A stretch of 64,000 bases of DNA from JABDGM01 sp963738665 (GTDB lineage Bacteria > Planctomycetota > Planctomycetia > Pirellulales > Lacipirellulaceae). Position 1 is the stretch's first letter, and every line of letters begins with the position of its first letter. The notes under the pieces were generated by a model. The model made no database searches. It had not been told where the DNA came from and saw only the letters and a list, made by a program, of their open reading frames with translations. Both the position numbers and the translations under genes were made by a program. The DNA lies in contig CAVTXL010000002.1 in assembly GCA_963738665.1 (NCBI GenBank), positions 806,001 to 870,000 of the forward strand, given 5' to 3'. Below, piece after piece: positions 37,533 through 47,270 of the stretch.

Positions 37533-39104
37533 TCAGGCAGCTTGCTTGGATCGAGCCGCAGCGCTGCGCGGGCCATGCAGCAGGCTACGGATCACTTCGC
37601 GGTCCTGCCAGCGGGTGTGGGAACGGTCGGGCATGTACTCGCGCTCGCCCATGCCCGCGACGACGACGGTGTCGCCTACACGGGCCTCATGCAGGGCAAA
37701 GGCGATTGCCTCCAGGCGGTTGGCGATTACTCGGGCCGCCTGCGGGTTCACCAGGCCACGGCGAACGCTGGCCAGCATGCTGTGTGGTGTGTTTCCGACA
37801 TCGCTGGCGCTGGTCAGGATGGGCAGGTCGGCCAGCGTGCCGGCGACGCGGCCCAGAGCGGCGAACTGCGGGGCGGCGACGTCCGGCATCTTGAGCGTCT
37901 TTGGCGAGTCGGTCTCCACGTAGCATTCGCTGGCCAGCGAATCGGCTAGGTTCGGGCCAAAGACGCAGATCAAGCGGCCGGTGGTCACCGGGCGAGCAGC
38001 CCGCAGACAGGCCTGCAGCGTGTCGGGCGAGTTGGCGGCGTCGACAAACGCAGCGAAAGGCTGCCCGCACATGACGCGTTCCATGCGGCCGGGAAGCTGT
38101 TTGACTGCTTCCAATCCACGGGCGATCTGCGTGAGCTCGATGCCGTACGTCAGGCATGTCGCCGCAGCGGCCAGGCAGTTGTAGACGTGGTGGTCGCCGA
38201 TGATCGGCGTACGGACGCCGACCGATTCGTCACCGGCTGTGAGGACGAAAGTTTGCTCGTTGACTTGTTGTTCGACAATCTCGGCCGAGATTTCGGCTTG
38301 CTGCTTCAGACCGAAGGTCAGCACGGGCTGCGACAAATCGGAAAGGATTCGCGCCGAGCAAGGGTCGTCCGCATTCAGAATGACGGCCGCTTCGGGGCGA
38401 GTGAGGGCGACGATGCGTGTTTGGGCATCTCGGTAATTTTCGAGTGAGCCGTGCCATTGGATGTCGCCACGGCCGACATGCGAGATGCAGGCCGCGTCGA
38501 GCGTGACGCCGGCCAGCGCGGCCTGGCTGAGTTGCCGGCTCGAGGCCTCGACAATAGCGTGGGTTGCGCCGGAAACGATCATTTCGGCGAGCGAGCGGGC
38601 CAAGCGGGGCGGCGACAGGATTTGATTTCGAGTAAGAGCGGGCGCATCACCACCGCCGTCCCAATCGCCGAAAGAATCGAGCGTGGCGGCGGCGATGCCT
38701 GCTTCGCGGAATATGGCCAAGAGCAGGCGGGCGATCGTCGTCTTGCCGGCCGCGCCAGCGACGCCGATCACTCTCAATTGCCGCGATGGATTGCCCACCA
38801 GCGCTTGGCAGAGCCGGCCGTATGCGGCGCGGCTATCGGCCACCACGAATTGCGGCACATCGAACACCGGCAGGGGCCGTTCGCAGATGATCGCGGCGGC
38901 GCCGCGGCGGGCAGCTTCCGTGGCCTGGTCGTGGCCGTCGTCGTCGTCTTCGGTCACGGCGACAAAGACATCGCCGGGCCGGACATGTCGCCACTGGCTG
39001 GTGCAGCCGCGGGCCCGCACGTCTGCCGGGCCGAGAACCTGCGCAGCATCGGCGAGCAATTCGCGAAGCGAAGTTCCATCGGTTGGCGGTGCCTGATGCG
39101 TCAC
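37533..39104 (-). CDS. Mur ligase family protein (MurE-like)
   Basis: GTG 39104 is the start because a perfect AAGGAGG lies six bases upstream. The protein is 523 aa with the three Mur ligase domains: an N-terminal UDP-binding-like part (RGCTSQWRHVRPGDVFVA), the ATPase (GVAGAAGKTTIARLLLAIF, then ISHVGRGDIQWHGSLENY and LNADDP) and the C-terminal domain (DAANSPDTLQACLRAA). It is most like MurE, but the second domain lacks the canonical TNL/DH motif, and the DNPR diaminopimelate-binding motif of MurE is absent. It may therefore be a paralogue with another substrate rather than the main peptidoglycan enzyme. It stands alone. Confidence 0.82.
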   Translation of the reverse strand: MTHQAPPTDGTSLRELLADAAQVLGPADVRARGCTSQWRHVRPGDVFVAVTEDDDDGHDQATEAARRGAAAIICERPLPVFDVPQFVVADSRAAYGRLCQALVGNPSRQLRVIGVAGAAGKTTIARLLLAIFREAGIAAATLDSFGDWDGGGDAPALTRNQILSPPRLARSLAEMIVSGATHAIVEASSRQLSQAALAGVTLDAACISHVGRGDIQWHGSLENYRDAQTRIVALTRPEAAVILNADDPCSARILSDLSQPVLTFGLKQQAEISAEIVEQQVNEQTFVLTAGDESVGVRTPIIGDHHVYNCLAAAATCLTYGIELTQIARGLEAVKQLPGRMERVMCGQPFAAFVDAANSPDTLQACLRAARPVTTGRLICVFGPNLADSLASECYVETDSPKTLKMPDVAAPQFAALGRVAGTLADLPILTSASDVGNTPHSMLASVRRGLVNPQAARVIANRLEAIAFALHEARVGDTVVVAGMGEREYMPDRSHTRWQDREVIRSLLHGPRSAAARSKQAA

Positions 39105-39390
39105 GCGAGGCCTCCTTGCCGAAGCGTGCGGCTGGAATGGATTCTGTCCGGTTGGCGGGAATCGGGCCGCGTCCGCGGTCGTCCCAGTCGGCAGGCGGGA
39201 TGGTCGAAGATTTTCCAAGCGGCGTCAAGGCGGGTTTTGGCGTCGCTCTTTCCCCGCGGGTATAAATGATCTATACGGTGCTGGCACGCGCTGGGTGGAA
39301 TGCGTTTTCGGCCGCAACGCCAATTGCGCGTCTCAAACAGACTTCGATACAAACGCTCGGAGCTGACTGGCAGGCGGCACTGTCTGCCCT

Positions 39391-40111
39391 ATGGCGATGC
39401 AAGAAGATTTTGACATCCAGCGACTGGCCGATTACTTGCACATGATGCCGGCGGTGGTACTGAAGCTGGCCGAGCGCGGCAAGTTGCCCGGTCGGCGCGT
39501 CGGCGGCGAGTGGCGCTTCTCGGCGGCCGAGATTCATCATTGGCTCGAGGACCGCATCGGCCTCTCCGACGAAGATGAGCTAGTGCAAGTGGAAGGCGCA
39601 CTGGATCGGGCGGGTGGAGCAGAGGAAGAGGAGATTTCAATTGCCGACTTGTTGCCGTTGGAGGCGGTCGAAGTGCCGCTCGACGCGCGGACCCGCGGCA
39701 GCGTGATCCATAGGATGGCGGAAGTGGCCGCGCACGCACCGGTTGTGGGACGCGAATAAGATGGCCGAGGCCGTGCGGGCCCGCGAGGAGATGCACTCGA
39801 CGGCACTTGACAACGGCATCGCGCTGCTTCACCCGCGGCGGCCGATGGCGGGCATCTTGGCCGAGGCCGTGCTGGCGCTGGGCGTCACGCCGCGCGGCAT
39901 TCCCTTTGGTAGCGGTGGCAGCTTGACTGATCTCTTTTTCTTGATTTGTTCCACGAGCGATCGCGAGCATCTGCGCATCTTGGCTCGGTTGAGCCGCGTT
40001 ATTAACGATGCAGAGTTCTTATTCGCCATGCGCTCGGCGCCAGACGCAATTGCCTTGCGGGAATTAATTCGGGCGCGGGAAGCGGCGCTGCGAGGGAATG
40101 GAGGAAACTGA
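39391..40111 (+). CDS. HTH-PTS EIIA(Fru/Ntr)-like fusion protein (frameshifted)
   Basis: Residues 1-60 from ATG 39391 are an excisionase-type HTH_17 domain (RLADYLHMMPAVVLKLAERG, then RVGGEWRFSAAEIHHWL). After a linker the frame is lost near 39745 and continues in the next frame as LWDANKMAEAVRAREEMHST ALDNGIALLHPRR, a PTS EIIA type 2 (PtsN-like) domain with its phosphorylatable His in ALLHPR, ending at 40111. One base added or removed gives a single 240-aa protein. No PTS transport genes are near, so it is likely regulatory. The following gene starts five bases later. Confidence 0.83.
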
Positions 40112-40115
40112 TCCG

Positions 40116-41339
40116 ATGGACCGTCCGTCTTCGAGTGGGACCGTCGCGCTCGTCGATGAGCCGAAACCAATGCGGCCGCCGGCAGTTCGGCTCGTGGGCC
40201 AAGTGGAGCATCCCGACTTTCGCGATGCCGTTGCGCTGCTGTGCGCGGAAGCGATCGTGGGCGCGGCGACGCGGGCGCCCGAGCTGATCGTGATACTACA
40301 GGAGCGGCCGGCCGCGATCGCGCAAAGCCTTGTCGAACGGCTGCGGCGTGAGTCGCCTCTGGCGGGAATCGTGGTCGTTGTCGGTAGTTGGTGCGAGGGC
40401 GAGCTGCGGACCGGGCGGCCGCTCGTGGGCCTGACGCGATTGTATTGGTATGAATTTCCCACCTGGTGGCGGACGCAGTTGCGGCGGTGGACGAACGGGT
40501 TGTGCCCGGAATGGGCCGCGACGGAGGAAGGCGGATCGCGAATTGCCGATTGCAAAATCGGGATCAAGAATCAAGCTGCTGGGGGCGCTGTTCTGCTGTG
40601 CGTGCGCGATTCGGACACGGCCGACGTGGTCGCGGACGTATTGCGCCGTGCTGGTTGGACCACTCTCTGGCAGCGGCCGGGGCGGCCGGCGGCGCAGACG
40701 CCCGGCATTACCGGTGGCATTTGGGACGGTGGACAACTCGATGAGCGGGAGGCTGAGGGCCTGGCGGAGTTCTGTCGGCGATTGCGTCGCGACCGGGCGC
40801 CGGTGATCGCGATGCTCGATTTTCCGCGCCGCGATCGGTGCGATCGGGCGATTGCAGTTGGGGCGGCGGCCGTGCTGGGCAAGCCGTGGAATAATCGCGA
40901 CGTGGTAGAGGCGCTGCGCACTGGGTGCAACATTTCCAAACGCGTGCAGCAGCGACACGAACTGAGCAGGCGGCCTAACGCTTGTCTCGTTTGTTCATTT
41001 CGTCTCGTTCCAATGCTCGGCGCTTTTCTCGTTCCCACGCGGCGTGGTAACGAGAGGTGCGTGCTACATTTCGGCCACGTCGCTGCGGATGATTTCGCGT
41101 TTCCAGCCGGACTCGTGGATCGGCCAGGCGCGAGCCCGATCGAGGCCGGTCGTGGCGGGGTCGAGTTGCTCTTCGGCGGGCAGGCCGGTGATGTGCGCCG
41201 TTTGCCAAGCGTCGAGTTCTTGGGCCAGCAGCCGCGGCGGACGGCTTCCGACACTGGCTCGCCGCCACTTGACGTGGCCCTGGTCGCAGAGCGTGATCAC
41301 CACGGGCGGCCGCATCTCGAGCATTCGCCGCGCGATTAG
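40116..41339 (+). CDS. Uncharacterised protein with two degenerate receiver-like domains
   Basis: ATG 40116 has GGAGG eleven bases upstream (an ATG at 40098 is an alternative). Residues about 20-110 and 150-260 each look like a CheY-like alpha/beta fold (VILQERPAAIAQSLVERLRR, VIAMLDFPRR, GAAAVLGKPW at the position of the K loop) without the full acidic pocket. Between them is an insert (GSRIADCKIGIKNQAAGG, about 40530-40585) whose DNA resembles the intergenic ATTGCCAATTGC low-complexity text at 2866. The true end is probably near a TAA at 40976-40978 in another frame. The last 120 codons of the open frame run antisense to the ImmA gene and are unlikely to be real. Confidence 0.6.
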   Translation: MDRPSSSGTVALVDEPKPMRPPAVRLVGQVEHPDFRDAVALLCAEAIVGAATRAPELIVILQERPAAIAQSLVERLRRESPLAGIVVVVGSWCEGELRTGRPLVGLTRLYWYEFPTWWRTQLRRWTNGLCPEWAATEEGGSRIADCKIGIKNQAAGGAVLLCVRDSDTADVVADVLRRAGWTTLWQRPGRPAAQTPGITGGIWDGGQLDEREAEGLAEFCRRLRRDRAPVIAMLDFPRRDRCDRAIAVGAAAVLGKPWNNRDVVEALRTGCNISKRVQQRHELSRRPNACLVCSFRLVPMLGAFLVPTRRGNERCVLHFGHVAADDFAFPAGLVDRPGASPIEAGRGGVELLFGGQAGDVRRLPSVEFLGQQPRRTASDTGSPPLDVALVAERDHHGRPHLEHSPRD

Positions 41340-41819
41340 CTCGTGGCTGGCCGTCGCATAGATTGCTTTCAGGTCCATCAGGTCCCAATCGCAATCAGGG
41401 CCGTCGGCGGCAAACCAGCGGCGCGGCAGCAGCAGGCATTGAGCCAGGTCGTTCGCGACCCGTTCGCGGGCCTCGGGCGAGGTCAGGCGTGGCGGGACGC
41501 CGAGCCGAGCGAAGACGCGATGGGCGACGCTTTCACCGATTTCGTGGGCGACGGCCCACTGCCGCCGCTCGGGCCTCTCGGCCGGGCCCGTGATGATCGT
41601 GCCTTGGTGCCGGGCAGGAGCATGTGGACTGTGCTCGGCCAACTGGACGAAGCGGGCTCGGCAGGCGAGGTGGTCGTCGAAGGCGACCACCAGGCCCAGC
41701 CGCTGGGCGATAACCACAGCGTCGACCGGCGGCTCATCGACGGCCGTCTCCCAGAGGAGCCCGGCGGCGCAATCGTCGAGCGCGGTAGTCAATTCTTCCG
41801 CGGTAATATCAGCGAACAT
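41064..41819 (-). CDS. ImmA/IrrE-like metallopeptidase with altered zinc site
   Basis: The protein is 251 aa from ATG 41819. The core RRQWAVAHEIGESVAHRVF is the ImmA/IrrE helix, but the canonical HExxH is HEIGES: the second His is replaced by Ser/Glu. This may abolish zinc binding or move it to another ligand. Before it are ALGLVVAFDDHL-type strands and after it NDLAQCLLLPRRWF, typical for the family. Nothing next to it is a regulator, so it is an orphan. It is convergent with the receiver-like gene. Confidence 0.75.
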   Translation of the reverse strand: MFADITAEELTTALDDCAAGLLWETAVDEPPVDAVVIAQRLGLVVAFDDHLACRARFVQLAEHSPHAPARHQGTIITGPAERPERRQWAVAHEIGESVAHRVFARLGVPPRLTSPEARERVANDLAQCLLLPRRWFAADGPDCDWDLMDLKAIYATASHELIARRMLEMRPPVVITLCDQGHVKWRRASVGSRPPRLLAQELDAWQTAHITGLPAEEQLDPATTGLDRARAWPIHESGWKREIIRSDVAEM

Positions 41820-42098
41820 GATAGGAGTTCCCGAAAAGCGAAGTTTGTCGGCTGGATGGGAGGTATGTGTACCATTGTATAGTAAAGGCGGGATGGATCA
41901 ATTGGTCGGCGCTGGAATTGTCGAGGAAACCGCAGCCAATTGGCGGTTTGCGCTCTCACCGCTAGAATCAGTAGTGCGGCGGCGCGCCCGGCACCATTGC
42001 TTGTGGTCGCCTGTCGCCGCGCCAAGTTGCCGCGTCGTTCCCTACCGGGTGGACAATTGATTGCTTAATTTCTTCCGCCCGCGCACGCGGGTTTTGCC

Positions 42099-43486
42099 AT
42101 GCCTGTGAACTCGTTTACGAAACAACTGGAGCGCGGCGCGTCCAAGGGCGCTATGCCTTCGTCAGCCTTGGTTGCCCCAAGAACCTCGTCGACAGCGAGC
42201 GAATGTTGGGCTTGTTGCGGCTCGATGGGTACGAGCTGGTCGACGATCCGCAGGGGGCCGACTTTGCCGTGGTCAACACGTGCGGCTTTATCGAGGCGGC
42301 CAGGCAGGAGTCTTTCGCGGCCATCGATGAGATGCTCGAGCTGAAGCGGCGCGGCAAGCTGCGGGGCGTGATCGTCTCCGGCTGCTTGGCCGAGCGTCAG
42401 AAAGAGTCGTTGCTCGTGGACCGGCCCGAGATCGATCACCTGGTGGGCGTCTTCGGCCGCGAGGAAGTGACCAAGGTGGCCGACCGGCTCGTCGGCGGAC
42501 TCACCGAGCAGCGGACCGTGTTTCACCCGGCGCCGACCCACCCGCTCCCGGATACGTCGCGGCTGCGGATCACGCCACGGCACTTTGCCTTTCTGAAGAT
42601 CTCGGAAGGGTGTGATCGGCTGTGCACGTTTTGCGCAATTCCGCGGATGCGCGGAAAGCACTATTCAAAGCCGATCGAGCAGGTCGTGGCCGAGGCCCGC
42701 GAATTGGCGGCCGACGGCGTTCGCGAACTGGTGATCGTGGCGCAAGACACGACCTATTACGGCCTGGACCTGTACGGCGAGCCGCGGCTGCTCGAGTTGC
42801 TTCGGGAGCTGGAAAAGGTTGACGGGCTCGCATGGATCCGGCTGATGTATTTTTACCCGATGTACGTCTCGGATGTGCTCGTCGAAACGATCGCCCGCTC
42901 AGAACGGATCGTGCCCTATCTCGACATGCCGCTGCAGCACATCAGCGACCGCATGCTGCGGCGGATGCAGCGCCGCGTGAATCGCGAAGAGACGGAGGCG
43001 CTGCTGGCCAAATTGCGCAAGTCGATACCGAACCTGGTGCTGCGGACGACGTTCATTACAGGCTTTCCGGGCGAGACAGAGGCCGAATTCGACGAGTTGG
43101 GCGAATTCGTAGCGCAGCAGAAGTTCGAGCGAATGGGCGTATTTACGTATTCCTTCGAGCCCGATACGCCGGCCGCAAAGCTGCCTGAGCAAGTGCCCGA
43201 GGAAGTGAAAGAGGAACGTCGCGGGCGGTTGATGGCGGTGCAGCAAGGCGTGGCCTTCGCCTGGAACGAGGCGCAGATCGGTCGGCAGACGGACGTGATT
43301 ATTGACGCGGCCGTGCCGGGAGAAAACAATGCCTGGGTGGGCCGCTCCCGTGCCGATGCGCCGGACGTGGACGGCGTGGTCTACGTGACGGGCGAGCGAT
43401 TGAAGCCTGGCCAAATCGTGCCCTGTGAGATCGTGGCCCGCAGCGATTACGACCTGGTCGGCGTGGCTATCGGCGCGGCTCGGTAA
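42099..43486 (+). CDS. rimO: Ribosomal protein S12 methylthiotransferase RimO (frameshifted)
   Basis: ATG 42099 gives MPVNSFTKQLERGASKG. At the GGG of 42146-42148 the frame changes and continues RYAFVSLGCPKNLVDSERML, the conserved start of the N-terminal methylthiotransferase domain (Cys in LGCPKN, NTCGFI, SGCLAER). The radical SAM cluster is EGCDRLCTFCAIP, then GETEAEFDEL and a TRAM domain (QTDVIIDAAVPG...). One G restored gives a 463-aa protein of normal length. RimO thiomethylates Asp of ribosomal protein S12. It forms a unit with pgsA and the CPBP gene (38- and 66-base gaps). Confidence 0.93.
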
Positions 43487-43523
43487 TGCAACTTTGACCT
43501 GGCGGAAGAGAACGAGTGTCGTC

Positions 43524-44192
43524 ATGGCCGACATTTCCAGCTCCCCTTCGACGCCCGCCGTGAAGCCGATCGCGTCAGCGACGATCTGGAATGTGCCCAA
43601 CCAGTTGACAGTCGCGCGGCTGGTGTTGTCGATCGTCTGCTTCATCTTTTTGATCTTCGAGAGCTATTGGATCGCGCTCGTTTTGTTCGCAATCGCAGCC
43701 GGGACCGATTGGGTCGACGGGTATTGGGCCCGGAAGTACGGGCAGATCACTCAGCTCGGCCGCATTTTGGATCCGTTTGCCGACAAGATCATCATCTGCG
43801 GGACGTTTATTTTTTTGGCGGCCGTGCCGCCGACGGTGACCCGGCAATCGGGATCGCATTCAGCGTCCGAAATATTCGCTTGGATGGCCGTGGTCGTGAT
43901 GGGGCGAGAAATTCTGGTCACCGCCCTGCGGAGCTTTTTCGAGGAGCACGGCAGCGATTTTTCCGCCAAATGGCCCGGCAAGATTAAAATGATCATCCAG
44001 TGTGCGGCCGTCGCCGGCAGCCTCACGCGGTTGTCGTACTACCAGTACTCGCCGACGGGTGGCTGGGAGATCGAGCCGGCGGCGTGGTCGACTTGGCTGT
44101 TACGACTAACCGTGTGGGCGGCCGTCGTCAGCACGATTTACTCCGGCTGGGGCTACGTGCAAACGGCGCTGAAACTACTGCGCAGCTCGTAA
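43524..44192 (+). CDS. pgsA: CDP-diacylglycerol-glycerol-3-phosphate 3-phosphatidyltransferase
   Basis: The protein is 222 aa from ATG 43524. The CDP-alcohol phosphotransferase motif D-x2-D-G-x2-A-R-x8-G-x3-D-x3-D is complete (DWVDGYWARKYGQITQLGRI then LDPFADK). Five to six hydrophobic segments lie across the length (LTVARLVLSIVCFIFLIF, ALVLFAIAAGT, IIICGTFIFLAAV and others). A polar N-terminus of 25 residues is usual in planctomycetes. It makes phosphatidylglycerol phosphate at the inner membrane. Confidence 0.92.
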   Translation: MADISSSPSTPAVKPIASATIWNVPNQLTVARLVLSIVCFIFLIFESYWIALVLFAIAAGTDWVDGYWARKYGQITQLGRILDPFADKIIICGTFIFLAAVPPTVTRQSGSHSASEIFAWMAVVVMGREILVTALRSFFEEHGSDFSAKWPGKIKMIIQCAAVAGSLTRLSYYQYSPTGGWEIEPAAWSTWLLRLTVWAAVVSTIYSGWGYVQTALKLLRSS

Positions 44193-44258
44193 CTCGGCTC
44201 GTGACGCCTTTATCCGAAGCCTATTTCTTTCGCTGGGACACGTTCATAAGTAAGACGC

Positions 44259-45376
44259 ATGCAGCCGCCGAACGATCCGCTGTTGGTGGCTTGCGTCCTG
44301 TCGATAGGGGTCACCAGTTTTGCCGCCTGGGGCCTGCTGCTGTTGCGGTGGCAGTTGCGTAGCAGGCTGTTGTCGTACGAGCCAAGGCGGCCCGTGCCCT
44401 GGGGGGTGGGTGGGGCGCTGCTGGCTTCCTTGTGGGTATTGAATTCGATCGCAATGCTGGCGTCCGAGAATCCCCAGGCCCGACCCGTCGAAGCCGAATC
44501 GCAACTGTCGACGCCACAGGCGGCGCAGGATGAGAGCGTGGCGGGACGCCCGGACGCGCCCGACACCAGCGAAGCGAAGGATACCCAGCCGACAGGTCAC
44601 CAGGGCACCATCAGCCCCGCGGGGATTCTGGTTATGATCGCCTTTACGCTGTGATCACCGGCGCGGTGCTGTGGACGACTGCCGTGCTGACCCATGCCAC
44701 GTGGTCCGATTTGGGGCTGCCGCTGTCGGCCGGCACGGCCGCCAAGGATGTGACTGTCGGTCTGCTGGCGTGCTTTGCCGCATTGCCGCCGGTTTATTTC
44801 GTCTTGGCGCTGGTCAGCCGAGCGCTAGGCGAACAGACGCATAACCCACTGATTGAAGCGCTGGAACAGAACGCCACGCCGGGGATGTTCCTGCTATCGA
44901 TCGCGTTGGCGGTGGTCATCGCTCCGGTCTGTGAAGAGCTTACGTTTCGACTGCTTCTGCAGGGATGGCTGGAGAAGTGGGAAGACGCGTTGCGGCAGAT
45001 TGACGGTAACAGCGAGTTGGCGCCCGCGACGACGGAAGTGGCGAAGGAACCTGAAGCGACGGACGACGAACATCCACAGCCGCATGGGGAACATCGCCGG
45101 CCGAGCGCGATGGCGGCGGGCAACTCGGCGCCGGTGCCCGGCTTTTGGGCCGAGCTGCCGCGGGGCTGGCTGGCGATCGGCGTCAGCTCGGCCATGTTCG
45201 CCGCGGCGCACCTGGGGCAAGGGGTGGCGCCGTTCGCCTTGTTCTTCCTGGCGATAGCGCTCGGCTACGTCTACCAGCGGACCCATCGGATCCTGCCCAG
45301 CATCGTGGCCCATGCGACCTTCAACATGTTGAACTTGATCGTGTTGTGGCTGGCGGTGCGGGGCGGGGCGCACTAG
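44259..45376 (+). CDS. CPBP-family intramembrane metalloprotease (frameshifted at a T-run)
   Basis: The first frame from ATG 44259 stops at 44652 and the rest continues in the next frame from about 44643. The change lies at TTT 44643-44645, where one added T gives FYAVITGAVLW and a single ~373-aa membrane protein. The CPBP (Rce1/Abi) motifs are EELTFR (in CEELTFRLLLQG), the FAAAHLGQG His and HATFN at the end. A long polar loop rich in Glu/Pro (PATTEVAKEPEATDDEH) sits between motifs 1 and 2. The substrate is unknown. Confidence 0.87.
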
Positions 45377-45450
45377 CCGGGCGGGCGGCCGAACATGGAT
45401 CTTGCGTAAAAGCGGCTGACGCCGGCGAATTGACCACTGGGGCAGGCGCC

Positions 45451-45628
45451 GATGATTGAGCTCACCACGAGCGGGCAGGGTATCGCGCTATCGGTTTCGG
45501 TTCATACCTGTGCGCGGCGGAACGGCGTTCTCGGGGAGCGCGAGGGCATGCTGCGCGTGGCGGTCACCGCGGCGCCGAACAGGGCAAAGCAAATCGCGCC
45601 GTCGTGGAGGTGCTTAGCAGCTAGTTGA
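45451..45628 (+). pseudogene. DUF167/YggU-like fragment
   Basis: ATG 45451 gives MIELTTSGQGIALSVSVHTC ARRN...GMLRVAVTAAPNRAK, matching the start of DUF167 proteins (VxVxPGARRNxVxG, then LKVAVTAAPxxGKAN). After a frame change at about 45590 it reads ANRAVVEVLSS and stops at 45624. The last third of the family is missing. The function of DUF167 is unclear. Confidence 0.55.
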
Positions 45629-45774
45629 CAAAGGCGACGGGCTGCAACATCGCATGGATGCAATATCACAAACTGCGACCCAAGGCGCAGTTTGCGAGCC
45701 GTAACGAGCTTTGCTCGGCACTCGGAGGGTGTTGAAGAATGCCACGACGACGCCTTTCAACGGAAGGTTAGGAG
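45629..45774. other. Spacer with decayed sequence
   Basis: No gene; the text after the DUF167 fragment (ACGGGCTGCAACATCG...) may be a residue of neighbouring genes. Confidence 0.3.
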
Positions 45775-46539
45775 CTACGTCGCGTTATTGTCCGGCGGCG
45801 GAAACGCGTTGGCTCGAACGCCACTCGCCGGCCAGGTGTGCTGGAAGGTGGCGTTGCCGCGGATGTTGCCGTGAAAATCGGCATCGTGCCGCGGATCGGT
45901 GAAGCCCCACTGCTTTTTCAGCTCGATCAGCTCCTGCGTTTTCTCGGGCGAGAGATAATGAATGGGGCCGAGCTGGCGGGCCAGAATGAGAATGCGGCAG
46001 TAGGCGTCGAGGATCTCGGTCCACCAGTAGGCCCGCTCGACCGACTCGCCGTAGCTGACCGTGCCGTGATTGGCAAGGACGATGACGTTCGACTTGCGGA
46101 CAAAGGGCAAGATCGTTTCGGCGAATTTCTTGCCGCCCGGCGTTTCGTAAGGAGCGATCGGCACTTCGCCGAGGAAAACTTCGACCTCGGGCAGTACGGC
46201 TTGGGGAATCGGCTCCCGCGCGATCGCAAAGGCCGTGGCATGGGGTGGATGACAGTGAACGACGCTCTGGACGTCGGGCCGGGCCTTCATGATCTCCAGA
46301 TGCAGCATCACCTCGCTGGACCGCTTCTTCGCGCCGGCCAGTTGATTGCCCTTCATGTCAACGAGACAAATGTCGGCCGGTGTGAGGAAGCCTTTGCAGT
46401 GCAGCGTGGGCGTGCACAGGACCTCGGCCTCGTTCAGCCGGACGGAAATATTGCCGTCATTGGCGGCTGCGAAACCCCGCTGGTAGATTCGGCCGCCAAT
46501 GTCGCAGATGGCTTGCTTTAGTTCTTGCAAGTCGAGCAT
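45775..46539 (-). CDS. Class II aldolase/adducin-family protein (AraD/FucA-like)
   Basis: The protein is 254 aa from ATG 46539. It reads QELKQAICDIGGRIYQRGF, AANDGNISVR (phosphate-binding Gly-Asn), then SSEVMLHLEIM, HCHPPHA (two metal His), and LANHGTVSYG (third His). This is the zinc aldolase superfamily, nearest to L-fuculose-phosphate and L-ribulose-phosphate 4-epimerase types; the C-terminus is longer (residues 215-254). It stands alone without sugar operon partners, so its substrate is unknown. Confidence 0.88.
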   Translation of the reverse strand: MLDLQELKQAICDIGGRIYQRGFAAANDGNISVRLNEAEVLCTPTLHCKGFLTPADICLVDMKGNQLAGAKKRSSEVMLHLEIMKARPDVQSVVHCHPPHATAFAIAREPIPQAVLPEVEVFLGEVPIAPYETPGGKKFAETILPFVRKSNVIVLANHGTVSYGESVERAYWWTEILDAYCRILILARQLGPIHYLSPEKTQELIELKKQWGFTDPRHDADFHGNIRGNATFQHTWPASGVRANAFPPPDNNAT

Positions 46540-46605
46540 GTCACTTTCACGGCGAAATGGAGATAATAAACGCAGAAATACGATAGAGACAGACAACAGA
46601 AACCG

Positions 46606-46706
46606 CTAATATTCGCTAATCTGCGCTAATTGAAAGCGCCACGTAGCTATGCGCACGTTCATGAGAGTCATTAGCGATCATTAGTGGCAATTAGCGGTTT
46701 CACCTT
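46606..46706. repeat. CGCTAAT inverted low-complexity repeat
   Basis: AAACCGCTAATATTCGCTAA at 46599-46618 is answered by ATTAGCG...ATTAGCGGTTT at about 46670-46700. This can form a hairpin between the aldolase and GNAT genes (divergent) and is another member of the short-unit repeat class. Confidence 0.6.
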
Positions 46707-46763
46707 CATCTCCTTTGAGTCATTTCGATCAGCTTTTCCGTTCATTCGTGCGCAACATCTATC

Positions 46764-47270
46764 GTGGCACCTATTCTCCATTTTCGCAAAGAAATGCACG
46801 TGCCGCCAGTCGTCATCGATGTCGGCGGTGTGAATCTGCGATCGATCGCAATTCCCGAAGATTTAGCCCCCTGGCTTGCCATGCGCGAGCGGGCCGTCGC
46901 CGAATTGACGCCACCGGTTCGCAACTGGAAGCAGCGTGATTTCCGCGCCGAAATGTCGACCAGGCCCTGGTGGAGCGCCGAGCGGTCCTGGGTCGCCGTT
47001 TCGCCAGCCGCGGGCGAAGCGATCGTGGGCGCCGTGACGCTGGCGATTCGCGAGGGCGCCGCGGCTCGAGCAGCAGTCGTACACTGGCTGCTGGTCGATC
47101 CGGCCTGGCGACGGCGCGGTGTCGGGCGGGTGTTGATGTCGCACTTGGAACGCGCCGCCTGGGACGACGGCTGGCGCGAGGTGCAGCTCGAAACACACGC
47201 CGGCTGGTCGGCTGCCGTCGCGTTCTATCAGTCCATCGGATACGCGCTGCTGCGGCCCGCGGTGCGTTGA
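46764..47270 (+). CDS. GNAT-family N-acetyltransferase
   Basis: The 168-aa frame starts at ATG 46764; ATG 46794 (MHVPPVVIDVGG) is an alternative. The acetyl-CoA loop is VDPAWRRRGVGRVLMSHLE (motif A R/QxxGxG/A), followed by WREVQLETHAGWSAAVAFYQ S (motif B). The N-terminal half is less conserved. Substrate unknown. Its end overlaps purN by 43 bases in convergent orientation. Confidence 0.87.
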   Translation: MAPILHFRKEMHVPPVVIDVGGVNLRSIAIPEDLAPWLAMRERAVAELTPPVRNWKQRDFRAEMSTRPWWSAERSWVAVSPAAGEAIVGAVTLAIREGAAARAAVVHWLLVDPAWRRRGVGRVLMSHLERAAWDDGWREVQLETHAGWSAAVAFYQSIGYALLRPAVR

